A DNA stretch of 64,000 bases, from the NCBI RefSeq assembly GCF_026151205.1, contig NC_087072.1, positions 14,298,169-14,362,168 of the forward strand, read 5' to 3'. This document shows, piece by piece, positions 37,573 through 50,276 of this stretch; within the stretch, counting starts at the first letter, position 1; each line of letters begins with the position of its first letter. The notes beneath the pieces were generated by a model. It was not told where the DNA came from, did no database searches, and saw nothing but the letters and a program-made list of their open reading frames with translations. The position numbers were made by a program, and so were the translations under genes. The DNA comes from Bolinopsis microptera (lineage: Eukaryota; Ctenophora; Tentaculata; Lobata; Bolinopsidae).

Positions 37573-39687
37573 AATATCACAGTGCTGGCAAGCACGAGCG
37601 GTGTCTTTATTGGGGGTATACTATGAACCCCCTTTACTATTGTACCCCCTTTACTATTATACCCCCTTTACTATTATAACCCCTTTGGTACTCGTCGGAA
37701 GCCTCTTTCGTGCACGCGAAGCGTGCACTCCGGCCGGAGGCGGCGGCCGAAGGCCGCCGCCTCCGGCAGGAGTTTTTCAGGCATTAAGACTCATCGGAAG
37801 TCGTTCAGCAGATTTATTTTTAGTTCAAAACATTCTAATTTGATGTCAAAGATGACAGGAATAAAAATAGTTATGTTGAGATTTTTAAGAAATTTGCATA
37901 AAATAGTAAAAATACTCGCCAGCACTGTTATACGAAATTCGGTAAAAAACCCAAAATCGCCATATTCAGGTGCCTTAAAAACCATGTTAAAATTGAGTTA
38001 GAGATCTGAAATTTTTTAGGGCGTCTAGACGTTGACCAAATCGACTGCAAAAAAAGTTTCAGGTTTCAGGAGCATCGGGAAGTGGGTTTTCTAGAACCCC
38101 TGTTTTACGATAGATTGTCGTGATACATATATACATATATATATATATTCAGGGATAGACGCTTTGCCAGTCAATTGTAGCCTGTATTTAATTGTCCATA
38201 GATTCAAAAGTATAAAAGATACAGCCATTTCCGACCACAGGTCTTGCAAATAATTGTTTATACTTTAGTTTACATTGTATAAAAAAATTATATGACGTCA
38301 TAAACACCCCTTGATGACGTCATCAAGTTAACCGTTTTTAAAACTTGATTTTCGACAAAGTAATAACTTTTAAAATTAATTTTAAACCATTAAGGAGTAA
38401 TTTTATTCAAAATCTGAGGAATATTTCACCTTAGATAATTGTTCAAGCATTCTGAAAATCTACCGGAAAGTTTTTCTAGCTTGCTCCTTCATAAAGATAT
38501 TCGTCATTGAAGTTTGTGCTTTTTTGAAGAATTATTTTATAAAAACGTCAATTTTGCGATTTAGTATTCTCTGGTGTTGGGCCATGCCTTGGGTTGTGGA
38601 GCTCAGTTCTGCTTCCTATAGGTATAAATTGTGTCATAGGCTAGTTTTAAAGTTGAAAATCGAAAAGTTGCACACGTTGGGACACGCCCAAATTGATAGA
38701 AAATCGCTAAAATCACTGAAAATTGCTGTTTTCGTCATTTTCTGTCAACTTTAGAGTGCCGTTGTAATTACAGTTCTTCTTAAAATACTTTGAAACTTTG
38801 CATGCTTATCAAGCGATATATAAAACAATTACATGCAAAAATTTACGGCCATTCAATATTGGATGCGCACGCAACGTCTGCTCAAAGTTTGCACGTGCGA
38901 AAGGTGAGAATTTTGCTCATTCGTGATTTCCAACAAATTCTGCTTTGCCACGACAGTTTAATGTCATTATATATGAATTTAATGCCAACTTGAATGAGTA
39001 TTAAGTGGCATATTCAGTCAGTGATCGACCGATATGCTTCCCTAAACACAAGGAAATGTTTTTAAAGGATAGATTTCGAAATCGTTGAAACTTCCTCCTT
39101 ATTAATGAAGATATCAGTTTATATTTCGACTTTATAAAGTACCCTGACATTATAATAAAAAAGAGATGATATTTTACCAAAACCCATAATCATGGGTAGA
39201 GTGGACCGCTGTCAGTGTCTCTCTTTCCCAAACAAAAGGAAATGATATTACTTTGATTGACCGTTCTCAAATGCAAAATGATACCGAGAATGAAATCGGT
39301 CGCTCGCTTTTCCCATTCATTTACAATTGTAATAGATTAAGAAAAACTACCCAAAGGCAGCTGTACTCGGCAATGAAGATTCAATAAACTTCAGCTAATT
39401 CAATAAGTAATACTAATAACTACCACCCTTACCCCGAAATACTAGGTATCGACCCGAACGCAACCCAAAGAGATTTTTACAGCATCTGATTGATGTAATC
39501 AATCGAAACTTATTACCTACAATTCGTAAGCCGTGAATGAATGGGAAAAGCGAGCGACCGATTTCATTCTCGGTATCATTTTGCATTTGAGAACGGTCAA
39601 TCAAAGTAATATCATTTCCTTTTGTTTGGGAAAGAGAGACACTGACAGCGGTCCACTCTACCCATGATTATGGGTTTTGGTAAAATT
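37573..39687 (-). mobile_element. Element X, copy B (inverted relative to copy A)
   Basis: Near-identical to 20993-23083 in reverse orientation. The terminus ATATCACAGTGCTGGCAAGC is at about 37573, the GC-rich hairpin block at about 37700-37772, the body to 39172, then the pair of 155-bp inverted arms (39173-39325, 39535-39687). It lies inside what appears to be an intron between coiled-coil exons, leaving only about 11 bp to the downstream acceptor and so probably displacing the original polypyrimidine tract and branch site. Confidence 0.8.
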
Positions 39688-40589
39688 AAACATATGAATT
39701 ACGATCAACCCTTTATCTGTATAGTTTAGTTATTGGTCCTTGTAAGTTCGCAAGCAGTGTTCGCAAGCACGACAAGGCAATGGGTCATTGCATTGTTCAA
39801 AAACTTATATTACTATATTCAGTCATATGATAACCCAGGGCCTGGCGTGAATTAGCGCGCGCATAAATGTTTAAAATATAATTTGGTCACTTTTAAACGA
39901 AGATGGAAAAAAAAATATTCATACAATTTAAAATTAGCTATAACGCAAAGAAATTATCGAACTAAAAATTACATGCACAATAATGAACTTTTTTATTTAA
40001 TGCTCAATCACAAAAATTATTTTTACAATTACAAGCAAGTAAAACTATATAATAATAAGTGCGCGCGCCGCGCAGTGGATTATGACTGATTGACAAAATT
40101 ACAAATTCGCGCAAATCAAAAAGTTTTATTAAGGAGCAGGTAAAACTACGTAAAAACGTTGCTACGCGTAACCATGCACCTCTATGACTGATTTAATCTG
40201 GTTTGATCCGGTTTGATCACCCATGCCAAAATTGTGATTGAGTCGTAAATCGAAATTTTAACCCTTGAATATTTCTAAAAGCATTTCTTTACTTGGCCTT
40301 TAACACTTATATATATTATTTAGTTAGTCAAATGTTAATGTATCGAGGAGATTTTAAGTTTTGAATGGTTATTTGGAAATTGAAATGTAACTTGCAAATT
40401 GAATTGGCTCGAAAAAATCGATCAGGGATGCCGGATGATTGCTGACCAAAATTTGTAGGTTTACAACCTACCAGGACGCGCGCCGAGTTATATATATGGA
40501 ACAGATATTTTACGAGTATCACCCGTTAAACCAAAATACAAAATATGAAAGATGGCTTATTTATTAAAACGTCCGAAAAGATGAATAAA
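39688..40589. other. No gene seen; polyadenylation signal for the gene at 40590
   Basis: AT-rich, with isolated GCGCGC patches (about 39855 and 40060). TTTATT at 40560-40565 is AATAAA on the minus strand, 25-30 bp past the stop of the coiled-coil gene. Confidence 0.45.
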
Positions 40590-43455
40590 TTAAATATTAA
40601 CCTCGACGTCAGACTCAAAAGCGATGCCCGAATCATTAGTTTCTACGCTTGTAGGGGTAGCAAGAGCTTGGCCATTGGCAGTACTTGGCTGGTGTTTTCT
40701 TTGTTCGATCAGAAGGCATCGTGCATCAAAATTAACTAAAGTGGCCTGAAACAGATAAATTCTATTTAGAATTTGCAACCTGCTGACAAATTTTCTGTTT
40801 CGTAATGTACTTGTATTAATGAAAATAGTAAACAAAAACCAATTAATATACAAAACATATCTTTGGTATGCTCATTACGCAACTCTGTACTGGCTTGCTA
40901 ATACTTTATTGATTAGAATTTGGAATTATGGTCATGGTTGATGGTTTTAAGGCATTCAACTAAAAAGACTCAATCTTTAATAAGGTCTTACCTCAGAATC
41001 ACTCGAGCAGTCCATTGGGTTCATTTCACTTGCAACTGTAGTCCGAGCTGTAATATTCGATAGCTCTTCTTTTACTTTCGACAGTTCCTCTTGGAGAAGC
41101 TTACTCTTTTCTATCTCCTCTTGGGTTTTCACCTGTTCATAGTAGAGATTCCACTGTTCTTGACAAGTCTTTTGTTGCTCTTCAGCAACTGTCTCATTCA
41201 ATCGAGTAATTTGTGTCTTAAGGCTCGCGTTTTCTGCATTAACCTCGACGTCAGAGTCAGACTCAAAAGCGATGCCAGAATTATTAGTTAAAGTTTCTAC
41301 GCTTGTAGGGGTAGCATGAGCTTGGCCATTGTTAGTACTTGGCTGGTGTTTTCTTTGTTCGATCAGAACGCATCGTGCATCAAAATTAACTAGAGTGGCC
41401 TGAAAACAGATAAATTCTATTTAGAATTTGCAATCTGCTGACAAATTTGCTGTTTCGTAATGTACTTGTAATTGTATTAATGAAAATAGTAAACAAAAAC
41501 CAATTAATATACAAAACATATCTTTGCTATGCTCATTACGCAACTCTGTACTGGCTTGCTAATACTTTATTGATTAGAATTTGGAATTATGGTCATGGTT
41601 GATGGTTTTAAGGCATTCAACTAAAAAGACTCAATCTTTAATAAGGTCTTACCTCAGAATCACTCGAGCAGTCCATTGGATTCATTTCACTTGCAATTGT
41701 AGTCCGAGCTGTAATATTCGATAGCTCTTCTTTTACTTTTGACAGTTCCTCTTGGAGAAGCCTATTCTTTTCTATCTCCTCTTGGGTTTTCACTTGTTCA
41801 TAGTGGAGATTCCATTGTTCTTGACAAGTCTTTTGCTGCTCTTCAGCAACTGTCTCATTCAATCGAGTGATTTGTGACTTAAGGCTCGCGTTTTCTGCAT
41901 CCTATTAAAAATCAATCAATAGAAAAACTTATGATCTGTACCTCTATACTATCAACTATGCTCATTACGGCTTACGCTACTGTGTACTGGCTTGATAATA
42001 CTCCATGCTGAACCCCTTGATTAGTATGGTAATGGTTTTAAGGCAGTTAAACTATAACGACTCAATCTTGAACAAGGTCTTACCTCAGATTCACTCGAGC
42101 AGTCCATTGGGTTCATTTCACTTGCAACTGTAGTTCGAGCTGTAATATTGGATAGCTCTTCTTTTACTTTCGACAGTTCCTCTTGTAGAAGCTTACTCTT
42201 TTCTATCTCCTCTTGGGTTTTCACCTGTTCATAGTAGAGATTCCACTGTTCTTGACAAGTCTTTTGCTGCTCTTCAGCAACTGTCTCATTCAATCGAGTG
42301 ATTTGTGACTTAAGGCTCGCGTTTTCTGCATTAACCTCGACGTCAGAGTTAGACTCAAAAGCGATGCCAGAATTATTAGTTAAAGTTTCTACGCTTGTAG
42401 GGGTAGCATGAGCTTGGCCATTGTCAGTACTTGGCTGGTGTTTTCTTTGTTCGAAGGCAACTGTCTCATTCAATCGAGTGATTTGTGACTTAAGGCTCGC
42501 GTTTTCTGCATCCTTATTCCACATCTCTTGTTCGAGTTTTTCTATTCTTTCTTCTGGAGGACAGTGCTTTGTCTCCTCATCTTGAAACTGCTCTTTTGAT
42601 TCCTCTTTTTTTGTTAGTGAAGGTAATGCAGGTTCCAATATTTTCTGGTCTTCGCACGAAAACTTGGCTTGCTGCTAAAATTTTGTTAGGATTATAACAT
42701 TTGTTATAGTAATCAGTTGAGAATGTCATGATTTTAAAAACCTCTATTACCGCAATTAACTATAGTGATCACTTCATCAAATTTAGATCATTCAATTCAA
42801 AGGGACAAAGCCAAAAGCTAGGCTACAAATAACAGCTTGTATGATTGAAATCAAAACCACCATTTAAAGCGGGTAAACTTTTTTTAAACATACCGGCCGG
42901 CACCAAGATTCTTCATCCTGAATGTACTGAAACCCACGAGGCTTTGAGTGTGACAGAGATTCAGGCGATTCAAGAGACGTTTTGACAAGTTTACGCTCTT
43001 CGACCTTCTCCTTTTTCTTATTTGTCAAATGCGAATCCTGTAAGAAAAAATAGTTCAGAAACTGGTCCGTAGTTTGGTGTTCGCTTGACCCTATTTGAGA
43101 TTGCAACTGACAAAAACAACTGCGGCTTGTAAAAATGTTGGCTATGAACTTAATCAAAATTAAAACTAGTAAAATCTAAACAGTTGAACTTTGAACTTCA
43201 AATGATGCAATGGCCAATGTAAGTGTAACCTGAAATACTGCCCTTCGCTAAAGTTATTAAAAAAAAACCTTATAAACAAATCGGTTTACCGAAAATAGTT
43301 TTCGTGGTTTCAAAATAAAAGATGCACATCAAGTTTTCAAGAAAACTAATGAAATTGAATTGTGTTAACTATCACTGAACACTAAACAGGCCGGAAAGGA
43401 TTAACAATTTACTTACATTGTCACTCAGTGCTTCTTTGCTGATTGTCTGTCCCAT
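40590..43455 (-). CDS. Coiled-coil protein with duplicated exons, six exons, 528 residues
   Basis: Exons on the minus strand are 43455-43417, 43037-42894, 42674-42084, 41901-41653, 41399-40992 and 40745-40590. All introns are GT-AG and phase 0; the total is 1587 nt. The protein starts MGQTISKE, which fits an N-myristoylation signal. The body is Glu/Gln/Lys-rich coiled coil. A unit with AENASLKSQITRLNETVAEE through KVKEELSNIT to MNPMDCSS recurs in exons 3, 4 and 5. A second unit (EQRKHQPST, ATPTSVET, SGIAFES) recurs in exons 3, 5 and 6. Introns before exons 5 and 6 and the flanks are also near-identical, so whole exon-intron blocks were duplicated recently. No known family recognised. Phase-0 exons would let any unit be skipped or repeated without a frameshift. 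Confidence 0.75.
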
Positions 43456-44152
43456 AATGAATTGAATGACGGACAATTGTTGAATGTTGATTAACTTTAA
43501 GTTTTATGTTTTCCTTTACTAAACGAACGAACGGGTGGACGGCAACCGAATTTATTAGAAACAATCACAGAACTGAGGTTTCACGTGCGAGGGAAGCTTT
43601 TGACAGCGCCCTGTTATGTTGCCATGGAGAACGCGTGCGCGCGTGATCCGTGAACAGTGAAAGTGACGATGGACGAGGTCAAGCATGGCGCTATATATTT
43701 GATATTACAGATGCTTTTATTTTTCTTTATGCTTATCTTGCTCCGTAATCAGTAATACTCGGTAGTGGACCAATTCATTATCAAGATCCAGCCAAGCCTA
43801 TATAATTGTTAAAACTTGAAGGGTCTAACTCATATTAATTTTTTGTGATTGGTAAGCCTTTAACATCCCACAAAATGGTTTAGCGTTTGCAGTGGTGGAC
43901 ATTGCCATCAGGTCACTCCGGTTCGATTCATTTCCTCTGGCATAGTAAGACTGAAGACATTTAAAACTCTGAGGACCCCGCAGCTTGACGGCATGATAAC
44001 GTGTTACGTAATTGATGGCGCACTATTACTATTAGTATTACAATTAAATATCACGCAGAGTATTTTATCGGACTTTATTCGAACGGAAATTTACTGGACG
44101 CCTTATCGCTAATTGTAAAATGTTCCATAATTTTTCTCCTGGTAATTCCCGC
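43456..44152. other. Upstream region of the coiled-coil gene; tRNA-like SINE fragment
   Basis: The first 250 bp should hold the minus-strand promoter. About 43872-43935 reads TGGTTTAGCG, then CCGGTTCGATTCAT, spaced like pol III A and B boxes, and may be a decayed SINE or tRNA pseudogene. No ORF supported. Confidence 0.35.
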
Positions 44153-45338
44153 TTTGGAATCCAAACAAGATCTATGATATCCAGTCTATCGAGAGCATAC
44201 AACGCCAGTTCACTAGACGGATTCTAGGGCTCAGAGACACCGATTATTGGAATAGACTGAAGGAACTGAAACTTACATCACTGCAAAGACGCCGAGAACG
44301 CTACACCATCATACATCTGCGGAAAGTTCTGGGGGGGGGGGGGCCAACCATATTAAAGTATATTAAAATGTAGGATTTTTCCCGATTTTGACCCGGGGAT
44401 ATACTTTAATATACTTTAATATACCTACAATATACTTTAATATATCCCTATCTCCTTGGAGGCCTACATCAAAAATTGTTGCCCAAAATAAGCTTGAAAT
44501 GCAATTCTTAATCGATTCCAAAAAGTTCTTGAAAAAATATTGAAAACTGATGGAGTTATTTCAATTTTAATGAAGTCATTTTGGCTAGTATTCCGAACCG
44601 AGATATTATGTGAAATTTTCCCAATTTTGTTCATGGAGGTCTTTTTACTTAGTATCCACTATATTCAACAAACACTGAGTTATATCTTTCACATAGAGTT
44701 AGTCTCATTAAAAAATATTGAAATTTTATCGAATTTGGGCAAAAGCGAATTTGGGCAAAAGCGTATGCCCAAATATGGGCATATTTTTTAAAGCTCATAG
44801 CTCAGCCAATTTTTGACCAATCTGGATGGAAATTCATGTACTAGTCCTAAAACAGGCTTATCTTGCGAATCTGAGTGAAAAATATAGTTCATCATGTAAA
44901 TCTTAACGAAGAATATAAATCTTCTAATTGTAGGTACATATATTAAAGTATATTAAAATGTAGGATTTTTTCCGATTTTGACCCGGGGATATACTTTAAT
45001 ATACTTTAATATGGTTGCCCCCCCCCCCCCCCCCCCCCCCCCAGTTCTCCAGGGTATATGTCCAATTGACCCTGACCTAGATGTACAGTTCAGAGAGAAT
45101 GCCAGACTAGGAGTTAAAGTTATACTCGCTTCTCTCACAAAAAAAAGCATCAGCTGCTGCACGCTCCACCTACGACCACTCATTCGCAGTGAGAGCTGGA
45201 AGACTCTGGAATGTTCTCTCAAAAATTGTCAATACTCAAAGGACTTTGACATCTCTTGGAAACTTCCTAGACACCCTTCCAAACAAGCCCCCTACTCCTG
45301 GATACACTGATACAGTGCAGAAAACTCTAACTCAATAA
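44153..45338 (+). pseudogene. LINE reverse transcriptase C-terminal fragment, split by an inserted element
   Basis: From 44153 the frame reads WNPNKIYDIQSIESIQRQFT, RRILGLRD and LQRRRERYTIIHLRKVL. This is the conserved region just after the RT domain of CR1/Jockey-type LINEs, continuing after the insertion at 45049 as QGICPIDPD. The last part (about 45145-45338, ending FLDTLPNKPPTPGYTD and a stop) is the usual LINE ORF2 end, but in another frame, so at least one indel exists around 45090-45145. 5'-truncated and dead. Confidence 0.8.
44331..45042. mobile_element. 712-bp inverted-repeat element with poly-G/poly-C termini, TSD AGTTCT
   Basis: It begins with a G run (44331-44343) and ends with a C run (45018-45042). 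Inside these are inverted repeats (CCAACCATATTAAAGTATAT / ATATACTTTAATATGGTTG). A block ATGTAGGATTTTTCCCGATT plus TTGACCCGGGGATATACTTT occurs near both ends in direct orientation. The flanks are AGTTCT at 44325-44330 and 45043-45048. Removing the element and one AGTTCT restores the LINE reading KVLQGICPID exactly. An 84-codon internal frame (44540-44791) has no recognisable domain. Confidence 0.88.
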
Positions 45339-45989
45339 TAGACTGGTGCAGTCAAGGAGGTGGTCCGCAGATTGCGTGATGGCCGTGAAGATGCCTACTT
45401 CTAAACCTATCAATAGGAGATTTCAGATAGCGCATGATCTTGATCAGATCACGTAACATGTTTATACTTGTGACAGAGTTGACTATAATACTAATAGGAA
45501 TATCCGGACGTCCCGGGGAGGAGAGGGGTGGTTTTGAAAATTCTGACACACCTGGTACAGGGCAGGGGGAGCCGGTAGGTCTGAAAATCTGCGATTTTGG
45601 CGGACGTCCTAATATATATCTTACTATATATAAAGCGAGACGATATCGGATATATATATATATATGGATCTGTGCCATTTTACTGACACCACGGCATCAA
45701 CTTTAACGCGATTTTCCGCGTTATGATATGCATATATTATATATGGTATGACGTACGCGCGTGCATGATCTGCATGACAGCTAATCTCTTTGTGGCGCGG
45801 AGGTCTCTACAAATTATACCCCGCGTCCATCATATTTCCCAATTCTGGCGCGACCAGTTTTATAATCCCTGAGGGTGTTTTGTCGGATTTTGTCTTATTG
45901 GAATGTGAATCTTGTAATTTGCCGATTATTGAGCTATTACCAGCATTATTATATTTTCAATTGTAACTTATTCTGACTTGAGCTATTAA
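45339..45989. other. No gene seen; repeat fragment at about 45618-45722
   Basis: Contains the copy of the 35012-35105 repeat (ATATAAAGCGAGACGATAT onwards). A short unit between two GGACGTCC motifs (about 45506-45612) is noted but not classified. Confidence 0.4.
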
Positions 45990-46147
45990 GGGGTCGTTCA
46001 CATATTACATAATCAGCCGAGGGGAGTTTCCAAATGATAATACGCTAGTGTAATCTTGACACAATAGCTATCAAACTGATTACGGAGGGGGGGGGGGGGG
46101 GGATAAACATTTTCCCAAAAAATATTACGTAATATGTGAACGACCCC
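45990..46147. mobile_element. 158-bp MITE with 24-bp inverted repeats
   Basis: Ends GGGGTCGTTCACATATTAC...GTAATATGTGAACGACCCC are complementary over about 24 bp with one mismatch. The interior includes a G run (about 46085-46102). Related ends occur near 3626-3652 and 17266-17292; the termini of the 24478-25370 element also share CGTTCACATATTACGTAA. No unambiguous target duplication. Confidence 0.85.
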
Positions 46148-48131
46148 AAATTAACCGCGTTACAACTCACAAGAGGGACACAAATGGCCAGCTGCACAAT
46201 TTTTAGTAAAAATCCTACCTTCATATCAACTACTGTAATCATCATATATCAAACACATACACTGAATAGATGGGGACAAGGTCGCCACAAATGGGGGCAC
46301 AAATTTGCCACAAACATTGAGAATACATCGCCTATTAGAATCTTTAGGTGGGTACGATCCATCTTTAAACACTCTGCGATAGCGAGACAAAGGTTTGTAA
46401 ATGATCCCTTCAACGATCTTTTTAATTTGTAAAACCGGGCTCCACTAACAGCTCAAGTAGGTTATTCATTGGGGCACAAGGACCTACCACACTTATCAAG
46501 TTCAATATTTTATCTAGATCTGTAATTGAATCTCCTTCATCAATAAGATTTATTATCACCATATTAGTTAACAAGAAATGCGGCCGCTTTTCTTTTGTGG
46601 ATGGCCGCTCAATTTCCCGATCCGTGATGGAGTATTTGATCATATTCCATACCACCTGTGGACCCCAGTCTTTACTGTTTATAAGCATGCAGATATGGCG
46701 GAGTGACAGGCCGAGCGCCGCCCAGTTGATATAATTCCATATTTAATTTGAAAATCGTGTATATTTCTATGTAACCATATGTTTATTGTTTATGCAACCT
46801 GACACGGATCTGTGCAAAATAGTAATACTAACTCAAAATAATAATAATATGCTATCAATTAGTCCCTAGCGGGATGCGTACATGATGAAATTAACAATGT
46901 ACTTGAACATTTCAGCACCGCGCGCCAACAATTGTTTAATTCAGATTTTCGCGCAAAATAACTTTGCGCAGGCAGACACGTGGGCGAAACGTACGCAGAC
47001 ACGCACGCTCGCACGCAGGTACGGTCGCAAAGCTACCATATCCCAAAAAAAACCTCGATCGCTAACCCTTGTCCTTGACTCTTTTGTGCCTTCGGCACTT
47101 GAGTCATGGATCGGAAAAAAATTGTAAATAAATATTAAAATAGCGAAAAGCGAAACTTTAGGTACCTCTTACTAATGCTCCTTAAAGCTAGCAGCTCAGA
47201 TCTCAACTACACAATAATTTATTAAGCATTTTACTCTTAGATCTATTACTGTTTGGAAAGTTTGACAGAGGCAGCTATAGTGGGTGCAACACATAATGTG
47301 ATTAATGCATATTTATGTATAAATTGTATATTATACTGTATATTGCTGAACAATGTGAACAATAGAAATACAGGAAATTGTATTGATTATCATACCACAC
47401 TATGATTTAAATGGAGATATTAATAATCTGAACTTGGAACACTTATTATTAACAAATAAAATCTGATACAGTACATGATCCCGGAAGTGCCACGACTCCT
47501 CCCAAAATTAAATTTAATGTCAAACCAATTATCTTTCATCGTAACCTGCAGGCTGATAATTACTTTTAATTCGATGCATCAATTGTGTTTGCAACTTTTG
47601 CAGCAAGATTGCAAAGCACATAATATTCTCTACTAACTCGCTGTCCATCCTATTGGTCCTGTTTCTCAATTTGTTGGGGTGCTAACGGTTTGGAGACGGA
47701 AAATTATGGCAGACTCAGCCGTGTTAAATTGTCCTATGAGTTAATGGGCCAATTTAGCTGGCTCGTAGAATAGGAGTTGTCGAATATTCTCAGGGAATAA
47801 CTGTAAGGTTTCCCCGCAGCAGCTAAATGCAGCACTGTTTCTTTTATTTTGTTCCAAATTAATTTGTCGGCGTGCAAATTTATTAACCTTTAAAGCGTTA
47901 GTCCAATTTTGGTATATCTTTTATAGAACAACTTAAGAGTCTATTTTTGAACTATTAGTTTGTTTCATCGTTTATAAACTTTTAGAGTAGTTCTGTCCGG
48001 CTGATTTTACCAGCTGTATCTATCTTTCTGTGTTTGAATCAAAATAACCAAGTTTTCCTTTCTTTCAAACTGAACTTTAATATATTCCCACCACTCTATC
48101 TCTCTTAACCTCCCAACTTCTCAGTGTCACC
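46148..48131. other. No confident gene; 88-codon minus-strand frame at 46422-46688
   Basis: The frame reads MLINSKDWGPQVVWNMIKYS and continues without a known domain. The nucleotides 46605-46735 have diverged relatives at 15395-15480 and 57605-57690, which suggests a dispersed repeat. The remainder, to the upstream region of the membrane-protein gene, is AT-rich and unannotated. Confidence 0.3.
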
Positions 48132-49290
48132 ATGATCTCCCCCTTACTCCTCCTCCTCATTCTCCCTCACGTGACAACCACGTGTAACAGCACGTGGTTC
48201 ACAACCCGCTGCTGCACCCAATGTTCCTGTTTAACACAGTACAGTCCTACACAGGAGTTATATCTGACACACCCGCAATTATCTCACTATACCAGGGGAG
48301 TTATGTTCTACAGTGGGGAACAAGAGTTGTTACTGTCTCTCTTTATCAGAAGAGATGGTACAGCAGCTGACGTCAAGTGTGTTGGTCAGTATTATTATTT
48401 AACTTATTTAGTGATTTTACTTAGTCTCTTTACTTAGTAACTTAGCTGGATAATTAGCTTTAAGAGTTGTATTTATGAATCTTGATGAATATATATATAT
48501 ATATATTATACATCTTTATTCTTTATACATATCTATACATCTTGATGCATTTATACATCTTGATGTATTTAAATACATCTTGAATGTTTTGATAAACATT
48601 CAAGATCCGAATTGTTTTTGTAGACGATAGGAAGATACTCAAGGTATGTACTTAATATTTTTACTTAACTTAATTTTATACTGAAAAGATGAGTAAGATA
48701 TTTTGTGTTCAGGTGAAGAAAGAAGTCAGTTAACAGAACTGCAGTTTGATGGATCTGACGTACCCTCGGCCATGTCCACCAAAGTGTGGCGAATACACTT
48801 TCAACAAGATTCAGTTAAAATACACGACAAGGACCAGGGCAAAGCACTGTCGTGGAACATTCACCAATTAGGCTGCTTTAACATCGTTAAACAAATCCAA
48901 TTTGTGGGTTTTACCAACCTGCACGACGGCAAGATGTGTTACCCGGAGCAGGTGGAGATAACAGAAACTGATAACGTTATCTTGGAAGAAAGTACCCTCT
49001 ATACTGAACCAGGCATAGAGATAAGGGACGAAACTAAAGACATGCACCTGATGACGAATATACTGATAATTGCAGGAGTAATTATAATCGTTATCTTGAT
49101 GAGTATAATAGGAGTGATAAAACAGTGTCGAGAGTGTGTGATGAGAGTGTTGTGTCTGGAGAGCAGGTCTAGTTACACTGTGTCAGCTCTGGAGGACAGG
49201 AGAATGTTCGAGAGTCAGGCTGCTACACACAGTACTAATGCAAGTCGTCACTCTAACAGTTCAAATACTTCATCACTCCTTCAGTATTGA
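48132..49290 (+). CDS. Type I single-pass membrane protein, unrecognised, two exons
   Basis: Exons 48132-48384 and 48713-49290 with a phase-1 GT-AG intron: 831 nt, 276 residues. The start has a good context (CACCATGA). Residues 1-17 are a signal peptide (MISPLLLLLILPHVTTT), followed by a cysteine-rich start of the ectodomain (RCCTQCSC). A single transmembrane helix lies around residues 198-221 (ILIIAGVIIIVILMSIIGVI), followed by cysteines suited to palmitoylation and a Ser/Thr-rich cytoplasmic tail with SSYTVSALEDRR. The segment around VWRIHFQQDSVKI may belong to a beta-sandwich domain; I do not recognise a family. A plausible AATAAA lies at about 49893. Confidence 0.7.
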
Positions 49291-50276
49291 GATCATCTCA
49301 ATTCATTCCAATTCTAAGTAAGCCAATTACAAATTCAATGTGTATTTAAGAGACAGTTAGCTGTACATGTTCATTTCGTTCAATCGTTGCGTAAGCCAGA
49401 TTCTGGCCACTTAAGACTTTTTTGAAACTTTATAACGTTGAAATTTTCTACGAAACTTTATTTTATTCGATCACCACTAGTTAAATAGTGTTTTGAAATG
49501 TGCAGTGTAACTGTTAGAATTTAATGAGGAAAATGACTTTGGTTGTGTAATTTTATCTATCTTTCCGACTTTAAATATTTGAGCAAAATATGCAACGTAC
49601 ACGGTTTTGGGATTAATATGCTATACATTTGTTAAAAGAAGTAATATAACTAACTATTCCCAGAATGAATTTTTAACAATGAGTGAGATCTGAACAGTTA
49701 ATTGTACACTGAAACTGTTAAAATCAAAATTTAATTTTAAATTAAAATAAGTTTTATCAACTATTAAACTACAGCCCAAGGCAGTATTAATTTATCTAAG
49801 AGATATTTCCCATACTGTACATTGCATCTAATTAAAAAGAGCTGATTTTATCTTAAACTGTTACAGAAACTGAACTGTTAAACTGTTAACTGAATAAACA
49901 CAAATTACCGGCTAATATAAGAATTTCAAACCAGTCAATACAAAGTCGTAACCGTATCAAGCAATCTAGCAATCTAAAGTTTGGCAGATAAAGGTTAGCA
50001 GTATCATTTACGTTTAATTACATCAAAATGCGTAACTTAAAGAACTTTAATTGCTTCCTTGTGTAAAAAACATTGCTCTCAAATACATACGTTACGTGTC
50101 AAAGTAATTCGATTAGTAATTAGCAGGCAAATAGCAATGCAGAATTTACAAAACAAACCCTAACAAATAAATAAACATCAAAATGTTAGACAAGGACAAT
50201 ATAATAATATATTATCTTTACACTTTAAATATATTTCATTATGTAGAATCGTAGTACGTCTATTAGTTAGAGATCC
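49291..50276. other. Intergenic between convergent genes
   Basis: Contains the 3' region of the membrane-protein gene (AATAAA at about 49893-49898) and the 3' region of SLC35C2 on the other strand. No ORF or repeat supported. Confidence 0.4.
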
